Of a stretch of 64,000 nt of DNA, positions 34,869 to 43,068 are shown piece by piece. The position numbers and the translations under genes are program-made. The stretch comes from Saccharicrinis sp963677655 (GTDB lineage: Bacteria > Bacteroidota > Bacteroidia > Bacteroidales > Marinilabiliaceae), in assembly GCA_963677655.1 (NCBI GenBank), contig OY782088.1; one strand, 5' to 3'. Below the pieces are notes generated by a model. It did not search any database, had not been told where the DNA came from, and worked only from the letters and a program-made list of their open reading frames with translations. The number at the start of each line of letters is the position of its first letter. The stretch's first letter is position 1.

Positions 34869-35874
34869 AAGGCTCAAAATACCAACAATCGTTAAAAGAT
34901 GCTCCAGAATTACGCCCTGTTGCAATATAACCAATATCATTTATTGTAAATGATATTGCACCGTATCTTGCAGTTCCTTCAAAATCTGTTTTTTGCTTCC
35001 ATCTGTCGGTTAAAGGATTCCATTCCCAAACTTGTGCACTTCCTGTCCCTGTTGCTAAATATGCTTTTCCACCCATAGTAAACGCAACTCCATCTCTTCT
35101 CATTATATAGCTATCATAATCGTCATCAAAGCTACTATCTGTATAATCAGAGATTTTGTTAAGTTCTATCCATTCGTTGGTTGATGGCTCATATCTCCAA
35201 AAATCATTAAGTAGTCCATTGTAATAGCCACTAACAATGTAGCCGTGTTCACCAGAGCCATCATCTAATACAAAAGACATTGCTTCTGTTCTTGGGTCAT
35301 TTAATGTTGCAATTTGGTCCCAGCTTCCTGTAGATGGATCAAAAGAATAAAAATCACTACGTTCTCTTTGTTCGTCTTTTCCACTACCAACGTAACCTAT
35401 ACCATCTACGAAGAAAGCCACTGCATCTTTACGTGGAGTTAATCCAGAAGGAAGATTTTCTAAAGTTTCCCATGTTCCTGTTGATGGGTCGTATGAATAG
35501 AAGTCACCTAAGAAATCACCACTATCATTTACTCCTAATCCTACATATCCTTTAGAATCACTTGAGAATGCAACAGCTTTGTCACGTGCAACACCAGGCA
35601 TATCGCTAATTTGTTTTATTTGTAAACCGCCAGAAGTAAGAAACTCTATTTCATAGAAGTCGTTAAATTTTTCGTCGTCATCAACGTCATATCCAGTTCC
35701 AATATATACCTTATTATCAATAGTGAACGATACTGCATGACCTCTTAAGTCGAAGTCTAAACCTGCTCTATCTACCCAGTTTCCTAGATAATCGTCATCA
35801 TCGTCAGAACAACCTGTAAAACATAAGCTGCTTATTAAAAGTGCTGTGATTAAAAATATTGACTGCTTAATCAT
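34843..35874 (-). CDS. Kelch-repeat lipoprotein, probably surface-exposed
   Basis: The 343-residue protein has a lipoprotein signal peptide ending LCFTGC, followed at once by SDDDDD. An acidic run of this kind after the lipobox Cys is the surface-export signal reported for Bacteroidota lipoproteins. The rest is a beta-propeller of about six kelch repeats, each with a segment like DFYSYDPSTGTWETLENLPS followed by a hydrophobic strand and a Gly pair. Kelch propellers bind proteins or glycans; no catalytic residues are evident. It is divergent from a DUF4270 lipoprotein gene and overlaps a DUF4907 gene, and the group may act together at the outer membrane. Confidence 0.85.
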   Translation of the reverse strand: MIKQSIFLITALLISSLCFTGCSDDDDDYLGNWVDRAGLDFDLRGHAVSFTIDNKVYIGTGYDVDDDEKFNDFYEIEFLTSGGLQIKQISDMPGVARDKAVAFSSDSKGYVGLGVNDSGDFLGDFYSYDPSTGTWETLENLPSGLTPRKDAVAFFVDGIGYVGSGKDEQRERSDFYSFDPSTGSWDQIATLNDPRTEAMSFVLDDGSGEHGYIVSGYYNGLLNDFWRYEPSTNEWIELNKISDYTDSSFDDDYDSYIMRRDGVAFTMGGKAYLATGTGSAQVWEWNPLTDRWKQKTDFEGTARYGAISFTINDIGYIATGRNSGASFNDCWYFEPYEEKETKD

Positions 35875-36111
35875 TGTCTTTAAGTTTCAATTTATTTATT
35901 TAATATTTTCTCTTGCGATACTACAACTTATAAGCCACATAATTGGTGCGTTAAAATAACTTTAACTAGAATTTAACCTTTGAGTTAAATGGCATTAACT
36001 ATTGGCCTAATAATCCGTAAAAATCTGCGCTAATATAGACATATTATCTTAAAGAAATAAAAACATTTTAAATAATTATATATGGAAAATTGTATTGTGT
36101 TTAGATCCATG
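35875..36111. other. Divergent intergenic region, kelch / DUF4270
   Basis: This AT-rich spacer between two divergent lipoprotein genes should hold promoters for both. I see no ORF, strong hairpin or repeat. A likely plus-strand promoter follows at 36112-36141; no minus-strand promoter could be chosen with confidence. Confidence 0.4.
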
Positions 36112-36141
36112 TTGGAGGATACAATTTTTTTTGCACCTTTG
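36112..36141 (+). promoter_or_regulatory. Probable promoter of the DUF4270 / barrel genes
   Basis: TTG (36112-36114), a 19-nt spacer and CACCTTTG (36134-36141) approximate the Bacteroidota promoter, with one mismatch to TAnnTTTG. The start codon is 72 nt downstream. Confidence 0.45.
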
Positions 36142-36212
36142 TCGTTATTTTATAAAATATTTTGAATACAGTATGTTTATTGTGTTTAAACGAATTCATT
36201 TAATCAATAAAG

Positions 36213-37562
36213 ATGTATAAATATTTATTAATACTTAGTTTAATACTTGCCACAATTTGTTATTCCTGTGGAGATCAAACTTTAGACGAAATTACAACTT
36301 CTATTGGAAGTGAGTATCTTGAAAAAGATGCTGGTATAACTATGATAGATACTTTTTCCGTAGAACTTAGTACTGTAATTTTGGATTCAGTTAATACCAC
36401 TGCCTCAGGGGTTGCTTTAGTGGGTAGTTTTTATGATGAAGATTTAGGACAGATTCATTCTGATGCTATTTTTAGAATTAATTCGCCAGGTTCTATTGAT
36501 ATAGATGATGACGACGTGTTTGATAGTATATGTTTGTGTATAAAATATAATGATTATTATTTAGGAGATACAATTCAAACTCATTCGTTTACAGTAGAGG
36601 AAATAGATTCAGATCTTGAACAAATGAAAAGGGATCGTAAAATAGGGGATTCTGATGAGGATTTTTATAATACGACTATTGTAAGCTCAAAACGTTTATT
36701 AGGAGAATATACGGCTAGACCAAAAGTTACTGATTCTGATACAATATTTATTCCTCTTGATAAAGATTTTGGTTTAGAATTATTTCAAATGTTGGACGAT
36801 AAAGATGAAGATATTACTAATGCTAGTAAATTTTGGGATTATTTTCATGGTATTATATTAAAGAGCAATAGAGATTTAAATGAATCTATTATTGGATATA
36901 ATCTTTCAGATTCGTGTTCGATGAAAATATATTACCATCAAACTTTAAGTGAAAGAGTTTATAAAGAGATAGAGTTTGAAGTTGAAAGTAGTTCTAATTA
37001 TCAATTTAATAGCATTGATATTGATAGAACAGGTACAAATATACCAGTGAGTACTTCTCAGGAAGAAAAGATTCTAAGTTTGGATACGGATGATAAGTGC
37101 TTTTTACAAGGAGGAACAGGAATGTATGTTAAAATAGAATTCCCAGGCCTTGCAAATGTAGAAACGTTACCAGCATTAAATCAAATTATCAAAGCAGAAC
37201 TTGTATTCGTGCCAATTGAAGAAGATTTTAATGATTTTCCTAGTTCCCTTACTGTATATGAGTCAGATACGAGAAATAATGTAGGTGATGTTATTTTAGC
37301 TATAAACGAGTCGGATATTTCTTATATGTATTTATATGAAAATGAAGATGACGAAGATGAGGAGGAATATTATAAAGTTGATATTACAAATCAATTTGTT
37401 GATGAGTTTTTGGATAGCGTTTATGATGATGATTTTTCCTTTTTAATAGGGTTGTCTTCTACAAATATGACTTCGACTCTTACGACTATTAAATTTGCCG
37501 GTGAAGGAATTAATGATGGAGATTATAAGCCTAAATTAAGACTATACACATATTATTATTAA
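36213..37562 (+). CDS. DUF4270-family lipoprotein
   Basis: The 449-residue protein starts with a lipoprotein signal (lipobox ICYSC, Cys19), and continues with the N-terminal pattern of DUF4270: DTFSVELSTVILDSVNTT followed by LVGSFYDEDLGQIHSDAIF. The sequence is rich in aspartate and glutamate, including DIDDDDVFD and ENEDDEDEEE, which may bind divalent cations. No enzyme motif is visible and the function of the family is unknown. The following beta-barrel gene begins 1 nt after its stop codon, so the two are co-translated. A kelch lipoprotein gene is divergent from it. Confidence 0.85.
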   Translation: MYKYLLILSLILATICYSCGDQTLDEITTSIGSEYLEKDAGITMIDTFSVELSTVILDSVNTTASGVALVGSFYDEDLGQIHSDAIFRINSPGSIDIDDDDVFDSICLCIKYNDYYLGDTIQTHSFTVEEIDSDLEQMKRDRKIGDSDEDFYNTTIVSSKRLLGEYTARPKVTDSDTIFIPLDKDFGLELFQMLDDKDEDITNASKFWDYFHGIILKSNRDLNESIIGYNLSDSCSMKIYYHQTLSERVYKEIEFEVESSSNYQFNSIDIDRTGTNIPVSTSQEEKILSLDTDDKCFLQGGTGMYVKIEFPGLANVETLPALNQIIKAELVFVPIEEDFNDFPSSLTVYESDTRNNVGDVILAINESDISYMYLYENEDDEDEEEYYKVDITNQFVDEFLDSVYDDDFSFLIGLSSTNMTSTLTTIKFAGEGINDGDYKPKLRLYTYYY

Positions 37563-37563
37563 G

Positions 37564-38802
37564 ATGATAAAAATGATTCAAAAAATACAATATATAATTG
37601 CAATTTGCCTGTTTTTCTCAATTTTTGCTAATGCTCAAACTGGTGCACCTTCTGCCTATACTACGTTTGGGATTGGTACCATAAATAAGTGTGGACTAGT
37701 TAAAAATCAAGGAATGGGAGGTACAGGTTTAGCTTTAAGGACTGATAATTTTATTAATACTTTAAACCCTGCCTCATTAACAGGAATTGATAGTTTAAAT
37801 ATGTTGATAGATTTGGGTTTAAGGATTAATAAGACTTTTTATAAAACAAATGAGGGAGATGGTACATCTATTTCAGGTGGTTTAAATAATATTTCTTTAG
37901 CCTTTCGTTCTTCATCCAAGTTATTTACAAATTTTGGTTTAAATCAATTTTCATCAGTGGGATACAATGTTTCCGGAACTACAGATATTGAAGGGGCAAA
38001 CTCTACAGTAGCTGTTTCGTACACAGGGACAGGTGGTATTAATGAAGTTTATTTGTCAAACGCTTATTTATTAAATAAAAATGTATCAATTGGATTGAAA
38101 ATTATGTATCTGTTTGGAGGTATTGATAAAACTGAGGTGTTTTCTTCTTCATCAATAGGAACTTTGAATATTAATTATTCAGATTATATACAACAATTTG
38201 CCATTGAACCAGGATTGCAATATCAATTTAATATAAAGGATAATGTATTTCGATTTGGAGGTACTTATCGACCAGCAATTGACATGGCAAATTCACGAAC
38301 TGTAGAAACATATGCGTCAAGTGGTGCTGGAATCAGTGAAGAATTAGATGATGGTAATGATTATAAAATTCCGATGGACGTTGCAGGAGGTATGTCTTGG
38401 TCAAATAAGAGAGGGTTAACTATAGCAGGTGATTATAGATTTCAACAATGGAGTACAGTATCCTATAAAAGTATTGGGGCTTCGTTAAAAGACAGTCACA
38501 GATTTAGTGCTGGAGCTGAGTTTCGCAATAAAGAAACGAAAAGAGCCAATCCATTCTTGTATCAACTAGGAGGTTATGTAGAGGATTCCTATATAAAAGT
38601 AGAAGGTAATGTAATTATAGATGCAGGAATTAGTGCTGGAGTAGGTATTCCGATGCGTAATAGTAAATCATATTTTAATATTAATTTAAACTATGGAAGA
38701 AGAGGAACCAGAAGTGGGGATATAATTACAGAAAATTATTTTGGTGTAAACCTAAGTATGTCATTTGTTGAATTCTGGTTTATGAAACGACAATTTGATT
38801 AA
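37564..38802 (+). CDS. Outer-membrane beta-barrel protein
   Basis: The 412-residue protein has a signal peptide that ends near AQTGAPS and then alternating strands rich in aromatic and glycine residues. Segments such as LSNAYLLNKNVSIGLKIMYL and FNINLNYGRRGTRSGDIITE resemble transmembrane strands, and the last residues (FVEFWFMKRQFD) end close to an aromatic, though not with a classical terminal Phe. The start of the mature part (YTTFGIGTINKCGLVKNQGM) resembles FadL/OmpP1-like porins of Bacteroidota. It is transcribed directly after the DUF4270 lipoprotein. Translation may begin at the second Met (37573). Transport substrate unknown. Confidence 0.75.
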   Translation: MIKMIQKIQYIIAICLFFSIFANAQTGAPSAYTTFGIGTINKCGLVKNQGMGGTGLALRTDNFINTLNPASLTGIDSLNMLIDLGLRINKTFYKTNEGDGTSISGGLNNISLAFRSSSKLFTNFGLNQFSSVGYNVSGTTDIEGANSTVAVSYTGTGGINEVYLSNAYLLNKNVSIGLKIMYLFGGIDKTEVFSSSSIGTLNINYSDYIQQFAIEPGLQYQFNIKDNVFRFGGTYRPAIDMANSRTVETYASSGAGISEELDDGNDYKIPMDVAGGMSWSNKRGLTIAGDYRFQQWSTVSYKSIGASLKDSHRFSAGAEFRNKETKRANPFLYQLGGYVEDSYIKVEGNVIIDAGISAGVGIPMRNSKSYFNINLNYGRRGTRSGDIITENYFGVNLSMSFVEFWFMKRQFD

Positions 38803-38846
38803 TCTTAAAATGTTATAATAAAACAAATTATATAATAAAATATAGG

Positions 38847-38887
38847 ATCGCATTTAGGATTAATATATCTTGAATGCGATTTTTTTT
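38847..38887 (+). terminator. Terminator before pssA
   Basis: ATCGCATT (38847-38854) and AATGCGAT (38873-38880) form a stem, followed by seven T. It ends the DUF4270-barrel unit. It also argues against starting pssA at 38874, an ATG inside the stem. Confidence 0.85.
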
Positions 38888-38912
38888 AATCTTTTACTAT
38901 AAATTTGATCAT

Positions 38913-39647
38913 ATGTCAATTAAGAGTTCTATCCCTAATTTTATAACCAGTTTAAATTTATTTTGTGGTGCATTATCTGCATTTTTTGCCTTAAACGGAA
39001 GGATTGATATTGCGGCAATACTCGTTTTTGCAGGTGCGCTTTTTGATTTTACAGATGGTTTTGCAGCACGTATGCTTAATGCATATTCACCAATGGGTAA
39101 AGAATTAGATTCATTAGCGGATATGATAAGTTTTGGTTTTGCCCCAATGGCTATTCTTCATATGATGATTAAAAAAGTGGTTCTGGGTGATATCCATGGC
39201 GATTTCTTTCAGCAGGATTTAGTAAATCAAATTATTGTTTTATCCCCATTTATTATTACGGTGTTTTCGGGTTTACGTTTGGCTAAATTTAATGTTGATA
39301 CCAGGCAGAGCGAAAGCTTTATTGGTTTAACCACTACGGCAACAGGATTGTTTTTAGCCTCATTGGGTTTTGTGTTTGTGCATAGTGAAAATTGGTTAAA
39401 TATTTTGATCCAGAATCAATGGCTATTGGTAGCTTTTGTTCCTGTATTTTCTTTTCTTTTAATATCGGAAATTCCAATGTTCTCTTTAAAATTTAAGAAT
39501 TTTAAATTGCTTCAAAATATAGATAAATATATTTTATTAGTTAGTGGATTATTATCTATTGTTTGGTTGGGAGTAGGTGGAATTGCAGTAGTAATCGCTT
39601 TATATGTTCTGTTTTCTATTGGTAGATTAATTTTTAAGGTAAGGTGA
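38913..39647 (+). CDS. pssA: CDP-diacylglycerol-serine O-phosphatidyltransferase
   Basis: PssA makes phosphatidylserine from CDP-diacylglycerol and serine, the route to phosphatidylethanolamine. I start at the ATG at 38913 (MSIKSSIPNFITSLNLFCGA), giving 244 residues, because upstream in-frame ATG 38874 lies in a terminator stem. The CDP-alcohol phosphotransferase motif is present as FTDGFAARMLNAYSPMGKEL followed by DSLADMISFG, with the four aspartates in the correct order. About seven to eight hydrophobic membrane helices follow. The 23S/16S or other RNA genes are not nearby; it stands alone between two terminators. Confidence 0.92.
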   Translation: MSIKSSIPNFITSLNLFCGALSAFFALNGRIDIAAILVFAGALFDFTDGFAARMLNAYSPMGKELDSLADMISFGFAPMAILHMMIKKVVLGDIHGDFFQQDLVNQIIVLSPFIITVFSGLRLAKFNVDTRQSESFIGLTTTATGLFLASLGFVFVHSENWLNILIQNQWLLVAFVPVFSFLLISEIPMFSLKFKNFKLLQNIDKYILLVSGLLSIVWLGVGGIAVVIALYVLFSIGRLIFKVR

Positions 39648-39670
39648 ATTTTAAAATATTATATAAATAG

Positions 39671-39700
39671 AAAAGCCTTGAATGTACATTCAAGGCTTTT
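39671..39700. terminator. Bidirectional terminator between pssA and the cyd operon
   Basis: AAAAGCCTTGAATGT and its exact reverse complement form a perfect 30-nt palindrome, flanked by A and T tracts. It lies between two convergent transcription units and can end both. Confidence 0.88.
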
Positions 39701-39728
39701 CTGTTTATATATCAAGTTGTTTTATTAA

Positions 39729-39845
39729 CTACTTAATTTCTTCTTTTTTCTCGAATTTTTTAAGCGCCCATTTTATTGCCTGATAACTAATAACAATTAA
39801 TAATGGCCAACTTAAATACCAAAGTATTTCGCTCGTATAAGTCAT
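39729..39845 (-). CDS. Small membrane protein, CydX-like subunit of cytochrome bd
   Basis: This 38-residue ORF begins MTYTSEILWYLSWPLLIVIS and ends in a charged tail (KKFEKKEEIK). It has one transmembrane helix and a Trp-Tyr pair near its start. It begins 26 nt after the cydB stop on the same strand and precedes the bidirectional terminator. Size, topology and position match CydX/CydS-type accessory subunits of bd oxidases, which stabilise the haem centres. Similarity to proteobacterial CydX is only general, so the assignment is by context. The gene is below usual length cutoffs. Confidence 0.7.
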   Translation of the reverse strand: MTYTSEILWYLSWPLLIVISYQAIKWALKKFEKKEEIK

Positions 39846-39870
39846 AACATTAAATCTATTTCTTCATTTA

Positions 39871-41004
39871 TTAGTAAATATGAATGTCTTCTGATTTTAT
39901 CTCGTCCTCGTCAATTTTATTAATATTAACCGATTTCCATGCATACCAGATGTAGGCTAAAACAAATGGGATCATTAATGATACATAGCTCATTGCCGTT
40001 AATGTAAAGTGACTTGAGCTGGCATTTTCAATAGTTAATGAACTTTGTAAACTTGAAACTGAAGGATAAAATGCAGTATTGTTATAGCCTGCAATAAGTA
40101 ATAACATTAATACTGTAATAACAGTTCCCGGTCCTGTAAACCAAATGCCTTTTGAGCTTGGTTTTAGGTAACTTGAAATAATTCCCCAAAGAACAAGTAC
40201 AACCCCTACTAAGAAACCTACCAAAATAATTGGCATCTCAATTAAGTTATTAAAATACTTATATGGTTGCATAAATACTTCTTTAGTATCCGGATTAACA
40301 GCAAATCCATCTCTTAAAAGAAGCCAAATTGTAAAAGTTAAGAACAATACAACAAAAGGCAATCCATTAATGATTAATTGTTTTTTAGCTCTTTCTAAAA
40401 TTACTTTATGATCAATGGAGTTCATAAAGTAGAGAATTCCAAGTACTCTAGCTAAAAAGAATACAGTTAAGCCTAAACTTAAGTTATGTAAATTTAATGC
40501 AGCTTCTAAACCATGAAAAGGAGTATCCCATTTAGATTGGTTAAAATCATTTACTGAGAAATTTGATCCAGTAAAGAAAGTTGCGACTGCAGTTCCAATA
40601 AATATCGTTCCTATTAATCCGTTTATAAATAAAAATGTTTCATATGTTTTTGGACCATAAACGTTACTTGGTCTGTTTCTGAATTCATAGGCAATAGCCT
40701 GAATAACAAAAGCAAATAGTATGATCATCCATACCCAATAAGCACCTCCAAAACTCGTGCTGTAAAAGAGTGGGAATGATGCAAAAAAGGCACCTCCAAA
40801 TGTAACAAGAGTTGTAAATGTGAATTCCCATTTACGACCCAATGCATTTACTAATATCGTTTTTTCATCTTTGGTTTTACCAAGAGTAGAAATCAAAGTT
40901 TGTCCACCTTGAACAAACATTAAAAACACCAATAATGCTCCAAGAAGTGATACAAGGAACCACCAATAGTGTTGTAGTGCTAAGTGTGATAAATCTCCGA
41001 ACAT
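39871..41004 (-). CDS. cydB: Cytochrome bd ubiquinol oxidase subunit II
   Basis: CydB is the non-haem structural subunit of the bd-type quinol oxidase, used for respiration at low oxygen. The 377-residue protein has eight or nine predicted membrane helices. Typical features include WWFLVSLLGALLVFLMFVQG at the first helix, a position for the ETF-like GGAYWVWMIILFAFVIQAIA, and the final helix with SLMIPFVLAYIWYAWKSVN. It starts 2 nt after the cydA stop, so the two subunits are translationally linked. It is followed by a small CydX-like gene. Confidence 0.93.
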   Translation of the reverse strand: MFGDLSHLALQHYWWFLVSLLGALLVFLMFVQGGQTLISTLGKTKDEKTILVNALGRKWEFTFTTLVTFGGAFFASFPLFYSTSFGGAYWVWMIILFAFVIQAIAYEFRNRPSNVYGPKTYETFLFINGLIGTIFIGTAVATFFTGSNFSVNDFNQSKWDTPFHGLEAALNLHNLSLGLTVFFLARVLGILYFMNSIDHKVILERAKKQLIINGLPFVVLFLTFTIWLLLRDGFAVNPDTKEVFMQPYKYFNNLIEMPIILVGFLVGVVLVLWGIISSYLKPSSKGIWFTGPGTVITVLMLLLIAGYNNTAFYPSVSSLQSSLTIENASSSHFTLTAMSYVSLMIPFVLAYIWYAWKSVNINKIDEDEIKSEDIHIY

Positions 41005-41006
41005 TA

Positions 41007-42602
41007 TTACTTTCCTCCTTGTTTTTTAGGTCCTATTTTAATTTGCTTTGTAAGAATTTTAACTTCTGCAATTAGCAAAGAAGTAAATGTGATGGCGAAT
41101 AACCAGAATGTTATCATAACAGATCCGGTATCAATTTGAGAAACAGCTGTTGATGTAGTCATCAAGTTTTGAATAACCCAGGGCTGTCTTCCAACTTCAG
41201 CAACAATCCAACCTGCTTGTGAAGCAATGTAAACCAATGGTATTGTCCATACGGATGCCCACAAAATAAATTTGTTTTCAACAAGCTTACCTTTGAAAAT
41301 TAAAAATAGAATTATTATGAATAACAATAAGAACCACATTCCTAAAGCAACCATAATATGGAAAGCGTAAAATGTCAAAGAAATAGGAGGAACCATTTTA
41401 AAAGCATTGGCTTCTAAGGTTTCAGGATTTTCATCGTAATAAGTACCATAACCAAAATACTTAAAGTATGTATTCATCCATTCTTCATCATTAAACTTAG
41501 CTTGCAATGCTGCAAACTCCGGACTTTTTTCTTTTTGAGCTTTTTTGTAGGCTATTAAAGTTTGTTGTGCTTCATAGCCACGTTTAATTTTTTCTTTATA
41601 TGATAATATTCCGTTTTCTTCGTTTCCAAGAACCAAATCTTTAACACCTGGTACAAAAGCATTAAAATCACCAAAAGCTAAGAATGATAATGCTGAAGGA
41701 ATCTCAATTTTCATTGCGAATTCAGCTTTAGAATCTTTTGTTAATGGTTCATCCTGAGCATCTGTAATCAGTGCCATTCCTATAAGTGGAGCATTGGTAG
41801 TTCCTTCATAAAGTCCTTCCATTGCTGCCAGTTTCATGGGTTGTGCTTTCGCTACGGTTTTTGCAGAAGAGTCACCTGTACCAATAAGCATTATCGAAGA
41901 TAGTATACCAAAAACAGCTGCAATAATCATACTTTTCTTTGCAAAGGTAATTTCTCTTTTCTTAAGCATATACCATGCGCTAATACCTATCACAAATACT
42001 GCAGCTAAAACAAATCCGGAAGTTGAGGTATGTAAAAACTTACTGACAGCACTAGGAGATAAAAATACATCCCAAAAGTTTACCATTTCGTTACGAGCTG
42101 TATCCGGATTGAATTTCATACCAACAGGATCTTGCATCCAGGCATTAGCAACCAAAATCCAAACAGCAGAAAGATTTGCTCCAATAGCAGTAAGCCATGT
42201 TGAAAGAAGATGGAATTTTTTACTCACCTTTCCCCAACCAAAGAACATAACTGCAATAAATGTACTTTCCATAAAGAAAGCCATAATACCTTCAATAGCT
42301 AATGGGGCTCCAAATATGTCACCTACAAACCAGGAATAGTTACTCCAGTTAGTTCCGAATTCAAATTCAAGAATAATCCCGGTTGCTACTCCAATAGCAA
42401 AGTTAATTCCAAATAGTTTCATCCAGAATTTAGTAATTCTTTTCCATTCAGGATCTCCTGTTTTGACATACATAGTCTCCATAAAGGCTATAATAAAGGC
42501 CAGGCCAAGAGTTAATGGCACAAATATCCAGTGATACATTGCGGTAAGTGCAAATTGCGCCCGCGACCAGTTCACCAGAGTTAAGTCAATAGATTCAAAC
42601 AT
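41007..42602 (-). CDS. cydA: Cytochrome bd ubiquinol oxidase subunit I
   Basis: CydA carries the three haems and the quinol site of bd oxidase. The 531-residue protein has the N-terminal signature SRAQFALTAMYHWIFVPLTL with a haem-ligand His24, EFEFGTNWSNYSWFVGDIFG, the second His in KFLHTSTSGFVLAAVF (near 190), and the late motif GWIVAEVGRQPWVIQ. The loop between about residues 255 and 390 (including the long soluble stretch with KAQKEKSPEFAALQAKF) corresponds to the quinol-binding Q-loop and is on the long side. It begins 7 nt after a DUF4492 gene and is followed by cydB. Confidence 0.95.
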   Translation of the reverse strand: MFESIDLTLVNWSRAQFALTAMYHWIFVPLTLGLAFIIAFMETMYVKTGDPEWKRITKFWMKLFGINFAIGVATGIILEFEFGTNWSNYSWFVGDIFGAPLAIEGIMAFFMESTFIAVMFFGWGKVSKKFHLLSTWLTAIGANLSAVWILVANAWMQDPVGMKFNPDTARNEMVNFWDVFLSPSAVSKFLHTSTSGFVLAAVFVIGISAWYMLKKREITFAKKSMIIAAVFGILSSIMLIGTGDSSAKTVAKAQPMKLAAMEGLYEGTTNAPLIGMALITDAQDEPLTKDSKAEFAMKIEIPSALSFLAFGDFNAFVPGVKDLVLGNEENGILSYKEKIKRGYEAQQTLIAYKKAQKEKSPEFAALQAKFNDEEWMNTYFKYFGYGTYYDENPETLEANAFKMVPPISLTFYAFHIMVALGMWFLLLFIIILFLIFKGKLVENKFILWASVWTIPLVYIASQAGWIVAEVGRQPWVIQNLMTTSTAVSQIDTGSVMITFWLFAITFTSLLIAEVKILTKQIKIGPKKQGGK

Positions 42603-42609
42603 TTATTTG

Positions 42610-42819
42610 TTATTTTTGAGGGTTTGTTAATTGCTCTATTACATGAGAAGCTCTTTCTTCGTCTGAATTGAATTCCTTTTTTAATTTATTTTGAAAAAAG
42701 AATATCTTAAAAATGAAAAAGAAAATAAACAGTTTAAGCAACACAATAAACCACACTGATCTAGCCCATCCAGGTAAGTTGTTAAACCCATTCATATAAA
42801 AATCTATAATCTTTTTCAA
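42610..42819 (-). CDS. DUF4492 small membrane protein upstream of cydA
   Basis: The 69-residue protein has one long hydrophobic segment (WFIVLLKLFIFFFIFKIFFF) and a charged C-terminal tail (SDEERASHVIEQLTNPQK). The N-terminal MNGFNNLPGWARSVW fits the DUF4492 family, which in Bacteroidota is regularly encoded just before cydA. It ends 7 nt before the cydA start. It is likely to be an assembly factor or small subunit of the bd oxidase; the role is inferred from position only. Confidence 0.82.
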   Translation of the reverse strand: MKKIIDFYMNGFNNLPGWARSVWFIVLLKLFIFFFIFKIFFFQNKLKKEFNSDEERASHVIEQLTNPQK

Positions 42820-43033
42820 TTTGTATTATTTTTAACTAGTAAATATATTATTAAACTAAAGAAATTTCCCCCTTTTGTTACTAAAAGATACACCCTTAAC
42901 AATATTAAGGTAATAATGTTTCGTGAAAAATCAAATTTATAAAATAAAACCAGTAATCAAATACCTAATTAAGGAAAATTGTAAATAAGTGCTTCTTTAA
43001 TATATGGCTCGTTTTATATATCTAATCAATTTG

Positions 43034-43041
43034 TATCTTTG
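43034..43041 (+). promoter_or_regulatory. Possible -7 element of the dnaG promoter
   Basis: TATCTTTG fits TAnnTTTG and lies 27 nt before the dnaG ATG. No clear TTTG is present at the expected upstream spacing, so the call is tentative. The rest of the divergent 42820-43068 spacer is AT-rich, with a small inverted repeat, CCTTAACAATATTAAGG. Confidence 0.4.
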
Positions 43042-43068
43042 TGCTTCTTGTTTTAGAACAATAAATAA

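Noticed and set aside
34869..34940. N-terminal extension of the DUF4907 protein
   Set aside because: It lies wholly inside the kelch gene and would bury the signal peptide.
41836..42339. A 167-codon plus-strand frame
   Set aside because: Antisense to cydA, whose motifs are unambiguous; a shadow frame.
42992..43020. Possible fourth copy of the repeated element upstream of dnaG
   Set aside because: Only GGCTCGTTTTAT is shared; the partner arm is missing and the orientation relative to dnaG is opposite.
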